From Janibacter massiliensis (GTDB taxonomy: Bacteria > Actinomycetota > Actinomycetes > Actinomycetales > Dermatophilaceae): a DNA stretch of 64,000 nucleotides. The stretch covers positions 1,825,752 through 1,889,751 of the forward strand of contig NZ_LT985196.1 of assembly GCF_900289115.1 (NCBI RefSeq), given 5' to 3'. The stretch's first letter is position 1. Each line of letters begins with the position of its first letter. Under the pieces are notes generated by a model. The model saw nothing but the letters and a program-made list of their open reading frames with translations, had not been told where the DNA came from and ran no database searches. Positions 34,636-46,424 of this stretch are shown here, piece after piece. The translations under genes and the position numbers were made by a program.

Positions 34636-35649
34636 TCAGAGCCAGCCGGAGCGGCGGAACGTCCGATAGAGCAACCAGCAGGCCAGCACCATCACCGCGA
34701 GGACGACGAAGTAGCCGATCCGCAGGTGCTCGCCGCGCCACGGAATGCTGGCGGTGAGCTCGGGCATGTACTCGAAGTTCATCCCGTAGACGCCCGCGAT
34801 CATCGTCGGCACGGCAGCGATCGCGACCCATGCCGAGATCTTGCGCATGTCCGCGTTCTGCTGGACCCCGACCTGGGCGAGGTGCGCCGCAAGGATGTCC
34901 GACAGGAGCCGGTCCTGGGACTCCGCGTTGTCGATGGCCTGGCCGAGGTGGTCGGCGACGTCCCGCAGGAGCAGCCGGGCCTCGCGGCTCTTGATGGGCG
35001 TCTGCTCACCCACCAGCAGCGACAACGGGTGCTCCAGCGGCTTGACGGCCCGTTTGAACTCGAGCACCTCCCGCTTGAGCTTGTAGATGTCCTGCGAGGA
35101 GACGTGCCCGCCGTCCGCGAAGATCTGTTCCTCGATCTCCTCCAGGTCCCGCTGGACCTCGGACTCGACGTAGACGTACTGGTCGACCACGGCGTCGAGG
35201 ACGGCGTGGAGGACCGAGACAGCGCCCAGGCGGAGCCGGTCGGGGTCGGCCTCGAGGCTCGCCCGGACGTCCTTGAGCGGGCTCGCCTCGCCCCGGCGGA
35301 CCGTGACGACGAACCGGTCACCGATGAAGAGCATGACCTCGCCGGTCTCGACGTCGGACGTCGCCTCGATGTAGCGCAGCGTCTTGAGGACGGCGAACAT
35401 CGTCCCGTCGTAGCGCTCGATCTTCCCCCGCTGACGGCCCTCGATCGCGTCCTCGACCGCGAGCGGGTGCAGCTCGAGCTCGTCGTTGACGACGGCGAAC
35501 TCGCGGTCCGAGGGGTTCTTCAGACCGATCCAGATGAACGAGCTCGAGTCCTCGTCCGCGCGGATGCGGGCGAGCTCGTCACTGAGGTCCTCGCAGGGAC
35601 GACGCTTGCCGTCCCGGTACACCGCTTGGTCGACGATCACGGCGGACAT
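34636..35649 (-). CDS. corA: Magnesium/cobalt transporter CorA
   Basis: A CorA-family divalent-cation channel (337 residues from ATG 35649). A cytoplasmic funnel domain of alpha/beta and long helices is followed by two C-terminal membrane helices. The selectivity motif GMN is in AGVYGMNFEYMPEL, and the basic C-terminus YRTFRRSGWL follows the last helix. A GTG six codons upstream (35667) is an alternative start; neither has a good ribosome site. It is divergent from the histidine phosphatase gene. Confidence 0.93.
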   Translation of the reverse strand: MSAVIVDQAVYRDGKRRPCEDLSDELARIRADEDSSSFIWIGLKNPSDREFAVVNDELELHPLAVEDAIEGRQRGKIERYDGTMFAVLKTLRYIEATSDVETGEVMLFIGDRFVVTVRRGEASPLKDVRASLEADPDRLRLGAVSVLHAVLDAVVDQYVYVESEVQRDLEEIEEQIFADGGHVSSQDIYKLKREVLEFKRAVKPLEHPLSLLVGEQTPIKSREARLLLRDVADHLGQAIDNAESQDRLLSDILAAHLAQVGVQQNADMRKISAWVAIAAVPTMIAGVYGMNFEYMPELTASIPWRGEHLRIGYFVVLAVMVLACWLLYRTFRRSGWL

Positions 35650-35668
35650 TGTCCATGTCGCCAGCACC

Positions 35669-35674
35669 TACCCT
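35669..35674 (+). promoter_or_regulatory. -10 box for leaderless histidine phosphatase
   Basis: TACCCT, spacer GAACCG, then GTG at 35681. Confidence 0.55.
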
Positions 35675-35680
35675 GAACCG

Positions 35681-36391
35681 GTGAGCACCTGCGTCCTCCT
35701 CCGTCACGGCCGCTCGAGCGCGAACGCCGCGGGCGTGCTCGCCGGATGGATGCCCGACGTGCACCTCGACGAGACCGGGCGCGCGGACGCAGCGGCCGCG
35801 GCGCGGGCACTCGTCGACGCCGCCCCCGTCCTCGTGGTGTGCAGCCCCCTGCAGCGGTGCCGCGAGACGGCCCGGCCCCTCCTGGACGCACTGCCCGGGC
35901 TGAGACGCCTGGAGGAGGTGGACCTGGGGGAGTGCCGGTACGGCGCGTGGACCGGACGGGCCATCGCCGAGCTCGCCCAGGAGCCGCTGTGGCGAGCGGT
36001 GCAGGACGACCCGGCGAGCGTGACCTTCCCCGCGCACCCGGAGCACGAGACCGAGTCGATCGCCGCGATGGCCGACAGGACGTGGGCCGCCGTCGAGCGG
36101 ATCGGCCGCACCGTCGACGAGACGCACGGGACGGACGCGGTGTGGGTCGCGGTCAGCCACGGTGACCCGATCAAATCCGTCCTGGCGAACGCCGTGGGGG
36201 TCGGCCTCGCAGGCTTCCAGCGCTTCCACCTCGACCCCGGGTCCCTCAGCGCGGTCACGCTCGGCGAGCGGCCCGCCCTCCTGTTCGCGAACGTCACCCG
36301 GTCCCCGGTCGGCGACCGCCTGGCGCACGCCCGTCGCACCGACGGGCCGACCGTCGGAGGGGACACCGGCGGCGCCCCGGTCACCCGTTAG
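35681..36391 (+). CDS. Histidine phosphatase (phosphoglycerate mutase-like)
   Basis: A 236-residue branch-1 histidine phosphatase. The phospho-acceptor is His in LLRHGRSSANAAG, the acid Glu is in RLEEVDLGECRYGAWTGR, and the second His is in VAVSHGDPIKSVL. The chain ends in a disordered Gly/Thr/Pro tail. It heads a block with DUF3090, SCO1664 and mshC that is conserved in actinobacteria. Annotated elsewhere as MSMEG_4193-type; the substrate is unknown. Confidence 0.9.
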   Translation: MSTCVLLRHGRSSANAAGVLAGWMPDVHLDETGRADAAAAARALVDAAPVLVVCSPLQRCRETARPLLDALPGLRRLEEVDLGECRYGAWTGRAIAELAQEPLWRAVQDDPASVTFPAHPEHETESIAAMADRTWAAVERIGRTVDETHGTDAVWVAVSHGDPIKSVLANAVGVGLAGFQRFHLDPGSLSAVTLGERPALLFANVTRSPVGDRLAHARRTDGPTVGGDTGGAPVTR

Positions 36392-36394
36392 GGT
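36389..36394 (+). promoter_or_regulatory. -10 box for leaderless DUF3090/SCO1664 operon
   Basis: TAGGGT, spacer CGGGCC, then ATG at 36401; it overlaps the stop of the phosphatase gene. Confidence 0.55.
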
Positions 36395-36400
36395 CGGGCC

Positions 36401-36907
36401 ATGTCCCTCGTGGAGTTCGACCCGCCGGACAGGTTCGTCGTCGGAACCGTGGGCATGCCCGGCCAGCGCACCTTCTTCGTGCAGGCCGCGGGCGGCGGCC
36501 GGCTGGTCAGCGCAGCCCTCGAGAAGCTGCAGGTGCAGGCGCTCGCGGAGCGCGTCGGCGACCTGCTCGACGAGATGGTCGGCCCGGCGGTCGTCGACGC
36601 CGTGGACGTCGACAACGAGCCGCTGACCACGCCCATCGAGGAGGACTTCCGGGTCAGCGCGATCGCGCTGTCCTGGGACGCCCAGCGAAAGGTCGTCGTC
36701 GTCGAGGCATACGACCGGGACCCCGATGACCCGGAGGAGGGCCCCGCCCGGGGGCTGCGGGCGGTCCTCGCACCGGGCGCGGCCCGCGCCTTCGGCACGC
36801 GTGCCCTCGCGGTCGTCGCGCAGGGCCGGCCGGCGTGCCCCTTCTGCAGCGGCCCGATCGACCCGGTCGGCCACGTCTGTCCCCGGGCCAACGGCTACCG
36901 CAGGTGA
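36401..36907 (+). CDS. DUF3090 zinc-ribbon protein
   Basis: A 168-residue DUF3090 protein with the N-terminus FDPPDRFVVGTVGMPGQRTFFVQA. A C-terminal zinc-ribbon-like end has CPFC, then PIDPVGHVCPRANG, giving Cys-x2-Cys and His/Cys ligands. The family is restricted to actinobacteria and relatives. It overlaps the SCO1664-family gene by GTGA, and that partner is a kinase-like protein, so the two likely act as a unit. Function unknown. Confidence 0.9.
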   Translation: MSLVEFDPPDRFVVGTVGMPGQRTFFVQAAGGGRLVSAALEKLQVQALAERVGDLLDEMVGPAVVDAVDVDNEPLTTPIEEDFRVSAIALSWDAQRKVVVVEAYDRDPDDPEEGPARGLRAVLAPGAARAFGTRALAVVAQGRPACPFCSGPIDPVGHVCPRANGYRR

Positions 36908-37698
36908 CCCTCGGACGTCCCGACGAGCACGAGCTCGAGACCGGGGATATCCGGCCGCTGGCCCGCATCACCGGGGCGTCGAACATCGCCTTCCTCGTCG
37001 ACGTCCGGCACGACGGGACGGGACTGGCCGTCTTCAAGCCGGAGGCGGGTGAGCGGCCGCTGTGGGACTTCCCCGACGGGACCCTCGCCCGGCGCGAGCG
37101 CGCCGCCTACCTCGTCTCCCGCACCGGTGGCTGGGGCCTCGTCCCGCCCACGGTCCTGCGCGACGGCCCGGGCGGCCCCGGCTCCCTGCAGACGTGGATC
37201 GGCGACCGCACGGCCCCGGCCCCCGCGGCGGTCGACCTCGACGTCCTCGACGAGGTGCCCGACGACCATCTCGGGATCGTCGTCGGGGAGGACGAGGGTG
37301 GGGCGGACGTGGTCGTGCACCACCGCGACGACCCCCGGCTGCGATCGCTCGCGGTCCTCGACGCCGCGCTCAACTCCAGCGACCGCAAGGCGGGCCACGT
37401 CCTCGCCTCCGACGAGGGCATCCACGCCATCGACAACGCGGTCTCGCTCCACGTCGACCCGAAGTTGCGCACGGTGCTGTGGGCATGGGCGGGTCAGCCG
37501 CTGCCCGAGCCGGACGCCCGCAAGCTCGAGACCCTCGCCGCGGCGCTCGAGCGTGACGGACTCCGAGACGAGCTCGGCACCCTCTTGACGGTCCCGGAGA
37601 TCGCCGCCCTGGAGGACCGCGTGAACGCTCTCCTGGCCTGCGGCGTCCACCCCGCGCCCACGGACGGATGGCCCCCGCTCCCGTGGCCACCGGCCTGA
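36904..37698 (+). CDS. SCO1664 family kinase-like protein
   Basis: A 264-residue protein of the SCO1664 family with a distant PI3/PI4-kinase or HipA-like fold. VDVRHDGTGLAVFKPEAGERPLWDFPDG supplies an ATP-binding Lys. The catalytic part is AALNSSDRKAGHVLASDEGIHAIDNAVSLHV, with Asp-Arg-Lys and Asp-Asn resembling the kinase catalytic loop and metal site. GTG start overlapping DUF3090. Together with the HipA-like gene at 27114 this is the second atypical kinase here. Target unknown. Confidence 0.86.
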   Translation: MTLGRPDEHELETGDIRPLARITGASNIAFLVDVRHDGTGLAVFKPEAGERPLWDFPDGTLARRERAAYLVSRTGGWGLVPPTVLRDGPGGPGSLQTWIGDRTAPAPAAVDLDVLDEVPDDHLGIVVGEDEGGADVVVHHRDDPRLRSLAVLDAALNSSDRKAGHVLASDEGIHAIDNAVSLHVDPKLRTVLWAWAGQPLPEPDARKLETLAAALERDGLRDELGTLLTVPEIAALEDRVNALLACGVHPAPTDGWPPLPWPPA

Positions 37699-37700
37699 CC

Positions 37701-37706
37701 TAGGCT
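37701..37706 (+). promoter_or_regulatory. -10 box for leaderless mshC
   Basis: TAGGCT, spacer CACCCC, then GTG at 37713. Confidence 0.55.
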
Positions 37707-37712
37707 CACCCC

Positions 37713-38966
37713 GTGCAAGCCTGGCCCACCCCTCCCGTCCCCGACGTCCCCGGCCTAGGCCCCCAGCCACGGCTCCACGACACGGCGAGCGGAGTGCTCC
37801 GGCCGGTCGAGCCGGGCGACGAGGCACGGCTGTACGTCTGCGGCGTCACGCCCTACGACACCACCCATCTCGGGCACGCGGCCACCTACATCGCCTTCGA
37901 CGTCCTCCACCGCTCGTTGCTCGACGCGGGGCACGATGTCGCCTACGTCCAGAACGTCACGGACGTCGACGAGCCGCTGCTCGAGCGGGCGGCACGTGAC
38001 GGCGTCGACTGGACGGCCCTCGCGACCGACCAGATCGCGCTCTTCCACGCGGACATGGAGGCCCTCGCCGTCATCCCGCCCCGGCACTACGTCGGCGTCG
38101 TCGAGTCGATGGAGGAGATCGCGGCCGTCGTCCGGGAGATCGACGCCAGCGGCCACGCGTACCTGCTGCCCGTGGACCCGAACGACCCGCAGGGCCCGGC
38201 GGACGTCTACCTCGACACGCTCTCCCTCGGCGGTGTCGGTGAGGTGACCCAAGCCGGGCGCGGGGAGCTCCTCGCGCTGTCGGCGGAGCGAGGCGGCGAC
38301 CCGGGGAGGGCCGGCAAGCGGGACCCGCTCGATCCCCTCCTCTGGCGCGCCGAGCGGCCGGGTGAGCCGGCCTGGGACGGCGGGAGCCTCGGTCGAGGCA
38401 GACCCGGCTGGCACGTGGAGTGCACGGCCATCGCCCGGCGGTACCTCGGCGCCCCGATCGACGTCCAGGGCGGCGGGAGCGACCTCGTCTTCCCCCACCA
38501 CGAGATGTCGGCGCTGCAGTCCCGCGCGATCGACGGCGGCCCCTTCGCCCGCTGCTACGCCCACCAGGGGATGGTCGCGCTGCACGGCGAGAAAATGAGC
38601 AAGTCGAAGGGCAACCTCGTCCGGGTCTCGACGCTGCGTGAGGCGGGCGTCGACCCGATGGCCGTCCGTCTCGCTGTTCTCGCCCACCACTACCGGGACG
38701 ACTGGGAGTGGTTCGACAGCGACCTCGACGCCGCGCGGGCACGGCTCGACCGATGGCGGTCGGCCGTCGCGCTGCCCGCAGGACCGGGCGCCGATGGATG
38801 CGTGCGCGCGGTCCGCGCCGCCGTCGCGGAGGACCTGGGCACGCCGCGCGCCCTGGCAGCCGTCGACCGGTGGGTGGATGCGGCGCTGTCCGTCGGCGGC
38901 GACGACCCGCAGGCCCCGAGCCTCCTCGGACGCCTCGTCGACCGGGTGCTCGGGGTCCGACTCTGA
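37713..38966 (+). CDS. mshC: Mycothiol ligase MshC
   Basis: ATP-dependent ligase (417 residues) that joins cysteine to glucosaminyl-inositol in mycothiol synthesis. It is derived from cysteinyl-tRNA synthetase: CGVTPYDTTHLGHAATYIAFD holds the zinc Cys and HIGH-type motif HLGH. WHVECTAIARRYLG and FPHHEMSALQS bind zinc, and KMSKSKG is intact. The C-terminal tRNA-binding domain of CysS is absent. It shows that this organism uses mycothiol as main thiol. Confidence 0.96.
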   Translation: MQAWPTPPVPDVPGLGPQPRLHDTASGVLRPVEPGDEARLYVCGVTPYDTTHLGHAATYIAFDVLHRSLLDAGHDVAYVQNVTDVDEPLLERAARDGVDWTALATDQIALFHADMEALAVIPPRHYVGVVESMEEIAAVVREIDASGHAYLLPVDPNDPQGPADVYLDTLSLGGVGEVTQAGRGELLALSAERGGDPGRAGKRDPLDPLLWRAERPGEPAWDGGSLGRGRPGWHVECTAIARRYLGAPIDVQGGGSDLVFPHHEMSALQSRAIDGGPFARCYAHQGMVALHGEKMSKSKGNLVRVSTLREAGVDPMAVRLAVLAHHYRDDWEWFDSDLDAARARLDRWRSAVALPAGPGADGCVRAVRAAVAEDLGTPRALAAVDRWVDAALSVGGDDPQAPSLLGRLVDRVLGVRL

Positions 38967-38994
38967 CCGACCGCGCGGCCGCGGGTCGCCGTCC

Positions 38995-39858
38995 TCAGCC
39001 GGTGAGGTCCTTGCCGCCCGGACCTTGGTCGCGCAGGTAGGCCTCGAACTCGCGCGCGATCGCGTCACCCGAGGCCTGCGGGAGACCGGCTGTGTCCTGC
39101 GCCTCCTCGAGCGCCTGGACGTACTCGGTGACCTCGTCGTCGTCGGCTGCGATCTCGTCGATCGTCGCCTCCCACTCCCGCGCTGCCTCCGGCAGCGCTC
39201 CGGCCTCGATCGGCACCTCGATGAGGGACTCCACCCGGGCGAGCAGCGCCAGGGTCGCCTTGGGCGAGGGCGCGACGCCGGCGTAGTGGGGCACGGCGAC
39301 CCAGCAGGAGATCGACGTGAGCCCCGCCTGGTCCACCGCGTCCGCCAGGACCCCGGTGATGCCGGTGGGGCCCTCGTAGGTGCTGCGCTCGAGGTCGTAC
39401 CGGTGGATCGTCGCCTCGTTCTCGGAGGTGGCGGTTACCGGGATCTCGCGGGTGTGGGCCACGTCCGCCATGAGTGCGCCGAGCGTGACGACGGCGCCCA
39501 CCCCGAGGTCCTCGGCGAGCTCGACGATCTCCGTGCTGAAGCGTCGCCACCGGAAGGACGGCTCGATGCCCTGCACGAGGATCACGTCCCGGCGGCCGAC
39601 CCGCTGCACGGGAGCGTGCAGCACGCGCGTCGTCCGCCACTGCACCCGGCGGCGCACGCCTTCGGCGACCATCCGCGGACGGGTGACCTGGAAGTCGTAG
39701 TAGTCCTCCGGGTCGAGGGCAGCGATGGGACGCGGGTCCCAGAGGTCGACCAGGTGCCCGAGCGCGCCGGAGGCAGCATCGCCGGCGTCGTTCCACCCCT
39801 CGAACGCCACCACCATGACCGGGTCGTGCAAGGGCGGGACATTCATCAGCTCGATCAT
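38995..39858 (-). CDS. PAC2 family protein
   Basis: A 287-residue protein of the PAC2 (proteasome assembly chaperone 2) fold with MVVAFEGWNDAGDAAS near the start, DPEDYYDFQVTRP and GIEPSFRWRRFSTEIVELAEDLG, and LGALMADVAHTREIPVT. The resemblance is to the archaeo-eukaryotic chaperone fold. Actinobacterial members sit near metH and mshC, and no link to proteasomes is shown. A GAGGAGG site is nine bases before the ATG at 39858. Function unknown. Confidence 0.9.
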   Translation of the reverse strand: MIELMNVPPLHDPVMVVAFEGWNDAGDAASGALGHLVDLWDPRPIAALDPEDYYDFQVTRPRMVAEGVRRRVQWRTTRVLHAPVQRVGRRDVILVQGIEPSFRWRRFSTEIVELAEDLGVGAVVTLGALMADVAHTREIPVTATSENEATIHRYDLERSTYEGPTGITGVLADAVDQAGLTSISCWVAVPHYAGVAPSPKATLALLARVESLIEVPIEAGALPEAAREWEATIDEIAADDDEVTEYVQALEEAQDTAGLPQASGDAIAREFEAYLRDQGPGGKDLTG

Positions 39859-39895
39859 CGATCGCCCTCCTCTCAGCAGGTCCGTCCGATCAGCC

Positions 39896-39901
39896 TAGGC
39901 T
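39896..39901 (+). promoter_or_regulatory. -10 box for leaderless HAD gene
   Basis: TAGGCT, spacer GCCGCGC, then GTG at 39909. Confidence 0.5.
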
Positions 39902-39908
39902 GCCGCGC

Positions 39909-40577
39909 GTGACGGAGACGCCGAACGCCCTGCCCGCCGCCGTGCTGTGGGACATGGATGGAACCCTTGTCGACACCGAGCCGTACTGGATGATTGCCGA
40001 GCACGAGCTGGTCGAGGAGTTCGGCGGGACGTGGACCGACGAGCTCGGGACGGAGCTCGTGGGGAACGACCTCATCACGTCGGCCGAGTTCGTCATCGCC
40101 CACTCTCCGGTCACGCTCGCCCCGGCCGAGGTCGTCGAACGTCTTCTCGTCCGGGTCATCGAGCAGGTCCGCGCCCACGTGCCGTGGCGTCCGGGGGCGC
40201 AGGAGCTGCTCGCCGACTGCCGACGGCACGGCGTGCCCTGCGCGCTCGTGACGATGTCGTGGACCTCGCTGGCGAGGGCAGTCGTCGACGAGCTGCCCGA
40301 GGGGACCTTCGCCACCGTCGTCACCGGGGACGCGGTGACCCGCGGCAAACCTGACCCGGAGGCCTACCTCGTCGCCGCCGACCGGCTGGGTGTCCGACCG
40401 GGGGAGTGCGTCGCCATCGAGGACTCCCCGAAGGGGGTGGCCTCGGCCGTGGCCGCCGGCGTGCCGACCCTTGCGGTGCCGCACGTCGTCCCCGTCCCGC
40501 GCACCGAGGGATCGGTCCAGATCCCGAGCCTGCGCGGCATGGGAGTGGCTGACCTGCATCCGGCCTTGGGGCGCTGA
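39909..40577 (+). CDS. HAD family phosphatase (subfamily IA)
   Basis: A 222-residue haloacid dehalogenase-type hydrolase. Motif I is LWDMDGTLVDTEP, motif II is ALVTMSWTSLAR, the Lys is in RGKPDPEAYLVAADRLG, and motif III is AIEDSPKGVASAVAAG. The small helical cap follows motif I. It likely acts on a sugar phosphate such as beta-phosphoglucomutase or 2-deoxyglucose-6-phosphate substrates; the exact one is not determinable. Convergent with the nuclease gene, four bases apart. Confidence 0.92.
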   Translation: MTETPNALPAAVLWDMDGTLVDTEPYWMIAEHELVEEFGGTWTDELGTELVGNDLITSAEFVIAHSPVTLAPAEVVERLLVRVIEQVRAHVPWRPGAQELLADCRRHGVPCALVTMSWTSLARAVVDELPEGTFATVVTGDAVTRGKPDPEAYLVAADRLGVRPGECVAIEDSPKGVASAVAAGVPTLAVPHVVPVPRTEGSVQIPSLRGMGVADLHPALGR

Positions 40578-40585
40578 CCGGTCAG
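40574..40585. terminator. Palindrome spanning two convergent stops
   Basis: CTGACCGGTCAG is a perfect 12-bp palindrome including the TGA stops of the HAD gene (plus) and the nuclease gene (minus). It is loopless, so a terminator role is weak. Confidence 0.3.
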
Positions 40586-41496
40586 TCCTGCGCGACCTCC
40601 GGTTCCCCGGCGGCCGAGGGGTCGACGGCCAGGGCCCGGGCGTTGTCCGGCAGCGGCGGGGGAGTGCCGCCCCACTCGGGGCAGAGGTCGCGGAAGTCGC
40701 ACCAGTCGCACAGGCGCGAGGTCCGGGGGCGCCAGTCGCCGGTCTCCGCCGCACGGCGGATGGCCTGCCACACCGCGGCGACGTTGCGCTCGAGCGCCCG
40801 CAGGTCGGCCTCGTCGGGGGCGTAGCGGACGATCTGGCCGTCGCCGAGATACACGAGCTGCAGCAGGGTGGGCATGACACCCCGGGACCGCCACAGCACG
40901 AGGGCGTAGAACTTCATCTGGAACAGGGCCTTGCCCTCGAACAGCTCGCTCGGCGCGCGACCGGTCTTGTAGTCGACGACCCGCACCCGACCGTCGGGGG
41001 CGACGTCGAGCCGGTCGACGTACCCGCGCAGGGTGAGGCCGTCGACGTCCGCCTCGACGTAGAGCTCCCGTTCCGCCGGCTCGAGGCACGTCGGATCCTC
41101 GAGGGTGAACCAGCGGCGCACGAGGGCCTCCGCGTCGCCGAACCACGTCGCCTCGTCGACGCCCGCGCCGTCCGCGATCTCCGACCCGTCCGTCGGCACA
41201 GCGTCTCCGGCGATGAGGGTCGCGAGCTCCGGTTCCTCACGCACCAGCCGCTCCCACTCGGGGCGAAGCAGGCCGACAGCGGCCTCGGGCGAGCGTTCCG
41301 CCGCGGGCAGGTCGAACAGCCGCTCCAGGGCGGCGTGCACGAGCGTCCCGCGGGCCGCAGCGGGTGAGGGCGGACCCTCGATCCGGTCGATCACCCGGAA
41401 GCGGTACAGCAGGGGGCACTGCTTGAAGTCCGCCGCCCGGCTGGGCGACAGGGCGGCCCGCAGCGGGCGCGCGGTCGGGCTGGCGGTCGTCGTCAT
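40582..41496 (-). CDS. PD-(D/E)XK nuclease with Fe-S cysteines (RecB/Cas4-like)
   Basis: A 304-residue RecB-family exonuclease-like protein. The nuclease core has RGTLVHAALERLFDL, ELYVEADVDGLTLRGYVDRLDV and VVDYKTGRAP (catalytic D-x-K). Four cysteines, one in FKQCPLLYRFR and CDWCDFRDLC at the C-terminus, match the split 4Fe-4S arrangement of Cas4 and AddB. No helicase or cas gene is adjacent, so a stand-alone repair role is likely. ATG 41496 is preferred over an in-frame start at 41526 because TAGCGT lies seven bases upstream. It depends on Fe-S supply from SUF. Confidence 0.9.
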   Translation of the reverse strand: MTTTASPTARPLRAALSPSRAADFKQCPLLYRFRVIDRIEGPPSPAAARGTLVHAALERLFDLPAAERSPEAAVGLLRPEWERLVREEPELATLIAGDAVPTDGSEIADGAGVDEATWFGDAEALVRRWFTLEDPTCLEPAERELYVEADVDGLTLRGYVDRLDVAPDGRVRVVDYKTGRAPSELFEGKALFQMKFYALVLWRSRGVMPTLLQLVYLGDGQIVRYAPDEADLRALERNVAAVWQAIRRAAETGDWRPRTSRLCDWCDFRDLCPEWGGTPPPLPDNARALAVDPSAAGEPEVAQD

Positions 41497-41503
41497 GGTG
41501 TCG

Positions 41504-41509
41504 ACGCTA
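41504..41509 (-). promoter_or_regulatory. -10 box for leaderless nuclease gene
   Basis: TAGCGT, spacer CGACACC, then ATG at 41496; it excludes the ten-residue longer frame. Confidence 0.55.
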
Positions 41510-41529
41510 GGCCCGGGCACCGACAACGC

Positions 41530-45261
<3,732 letters not shown>

Positions 45262-45290
45262 GGCCGCAGTATCCCAGCAGGTGCGGCGGG

Positions 45291-45296
45291 TACCGT
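45291..45296 (+). promoter_or_regulatory. -10 box for leaderless site-2 protease
   Basis: TACCGT, spacer CGCCGCC, then ATG at 45304, divergent from metH. Confidence 0.5.
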
Positions 45297-45303
45297 CGCC
45301 GCC

Positions 45304-46413
45304 ATGTCGAGCCAGTCGCCCGAGCCGGGCAGCGGTCTGCGCGTCGCCACGATCGGTGGCGTCCCGATCCATCTGTCGGGGACCTGGCCGGTGCTCGCCG
45401 TGCTCATCCTCGTCGTCGTCGGGGGTCAGACCGCCCGATCCCACCCGGAGCTCGGCGCGGGCGCCTACGGCGTGGCTGCCGTCTACGTCGTCCTCCTCGC
45501 CGTGTCCGTCCTGCTCCACGAGGGGGCCCACGCGGCCGTGGCCCGCGCTCGGGGGCTACCGGTCCACCGGATCGTCCTCGACGTCTGGGGCGGCCACACG
45601 ACGTACGACGGGCGCCGCGCCGGTCCCGGCAGCACCGCTCTCATCGCGCTGTCCGGCCCCGTGACGAACGGCGTGCTCGGCGTCGCGGCCCTGGGACTCC
45701 GGCCGCTGCTGGACGGCGTCGCCCTCCTGGTCGTCGGCGGGTTCGGGGTCCTCAACGTCGCGCTCGCGCTCTTCAACCTCCTCCCGGGGCTGCCCTTCGA
45801 CGGCGGGCAGGTCGTCGAGGCCGGGGTGTGGGGTGCCACCGGCCGGCGCTCCACCGCGCGCGCGGTCGCCGGCTGGTGCGGGATCGCCGCCGCCGTCCTC
45901 GTCGCGCTGTGGTTCGTCGCCCTGCCGCTGCTCGGGGGCGCCGCGCCCGTCGGCCTCCTCTGGTCGGTCGTCGTCGCCGTCTTCGTCGCGCGGGGCGCGT
46001 GGGGGGCGGTGCGCAGCGCGCGGCTGCTCCGGGCGGTCGAGCAGGTCCGCCTGCGGGACGTGATCCTCCCGACGGTCACCGTCCCGCCCGGCACGTGGCT
46101 CGGGGCCCTCGTCCCGGGGACGGCTGCGGTCGTCGTCGAGGCCGGTCGCATCACCGGTGTCGTCGACCCGCGCGCCACGACGGCCGTGCCACCCGGCGAA
46201 CGGGACTCCACGCGGGTCGAGGCCGTCCTCGCCGCCGTCCCGCCCGACCGCGTCGTCGCCGCGGCGCCGGACGGGACGCTCGAGCCGCTGCTGGGCACGC
46301 TCGACGGCCGAGACGGGTACCTCGTGGTCACCGACGCCCACGGCAGGCCCTACGGCGTGACGACGGCCGGAACGCTCGTGCGGGCGGTGTCGGGCGACCG
46401 CGGGCGGGCCTAG
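45304..46413 (+). CDS. Site-2 protease family (M50) with CBS-like C-terminus
   Basis: A 369-residue intramembrane metalloprotease with about six helices. Zinc motif HEGAH is near residues 72-76, and the second site is [16 protein letters not shown] near 160. A C-terminal soluble region (about 240-369) looks like a CBS pair ([36 protein letters not shown]), as in Rip3-type S2P enzymes. Such proteases cut anti-sigma or signalling proteins in the membrane; no anti-sigma gene is adjacent. Followed by trmI and arc in a conserved actinobacterial order. Confidence 0.92.
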   Translation: MSSQSPEPGSGLRVATIGGVPIHLSGTWPVLAVLILVVVGGQTARSHPELGAGAYGVAAVYVVLLAVSVLLHEGAHAAVARARGLPVHRIVLDVWGGHTTYDGRRAGPGSTALIALSGPVTNGVLGVAALGLRPLLDGVALLVVGGFGVLNVALALFNLLPGLPFDGGQVVEAGVWGATGRRSTARAVAGWCGIAAAVLVALWFVALPLLGGAAPVGLLWSVVVAVFVARGAWGAVRSARLLRAVEQVRLRDVILPTVTVPPGTWLGALVPGTAAVVVEAGRITGVVDPRATTAVPPGERDSTRVEAVLAAVPPDRVVAAAPDGTLEPLLGTLDGRDGYLVVTDAHGRPYGVTTAGTLVRAVSGDRGRA

Positions 46414-46416
46414 ACT
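46411..46416 (+). promoter_or_regulatory. Possible -10 box before trmI
   Basis: TAGACT, eight bases before the ATG at 46425 and overlapping the TAG stop of the protease gene. The spacer is one base longer than at the other sites. Confidence 0.4.
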
Positions 46417-46424
46417 CGACCCCC

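Noticed and set aside
34636-35667. GTG 35667 as the corA start
   Set aside because: It adds six unconserved residues and lacks a correctly spaced -10 box or ribosome site; ATG 35649 begins the typical CorA N-terminus, though this is not certain.
38995-39858. PAC2 protein as evidence for a proteasome
   Set aside because: The family name comes from a eukaryotic chaperone; actinobacterial members occur regardless of proteasome and no functional link is shown.
40582-41496. Cas4, hence a CRISPR locus
   Set aside because: No repeats, spacers or other cas genes are visible; Fe-S PD-(D/E)XK nucleases of this kind are common outside CRISPR.
45262-45303. Cobalamin riboswitch for metH
   Set aside because: Only 42 bases separate metH from the divergent protease gene, too little for the aptamer, and no B12-box-like sequence is seen.
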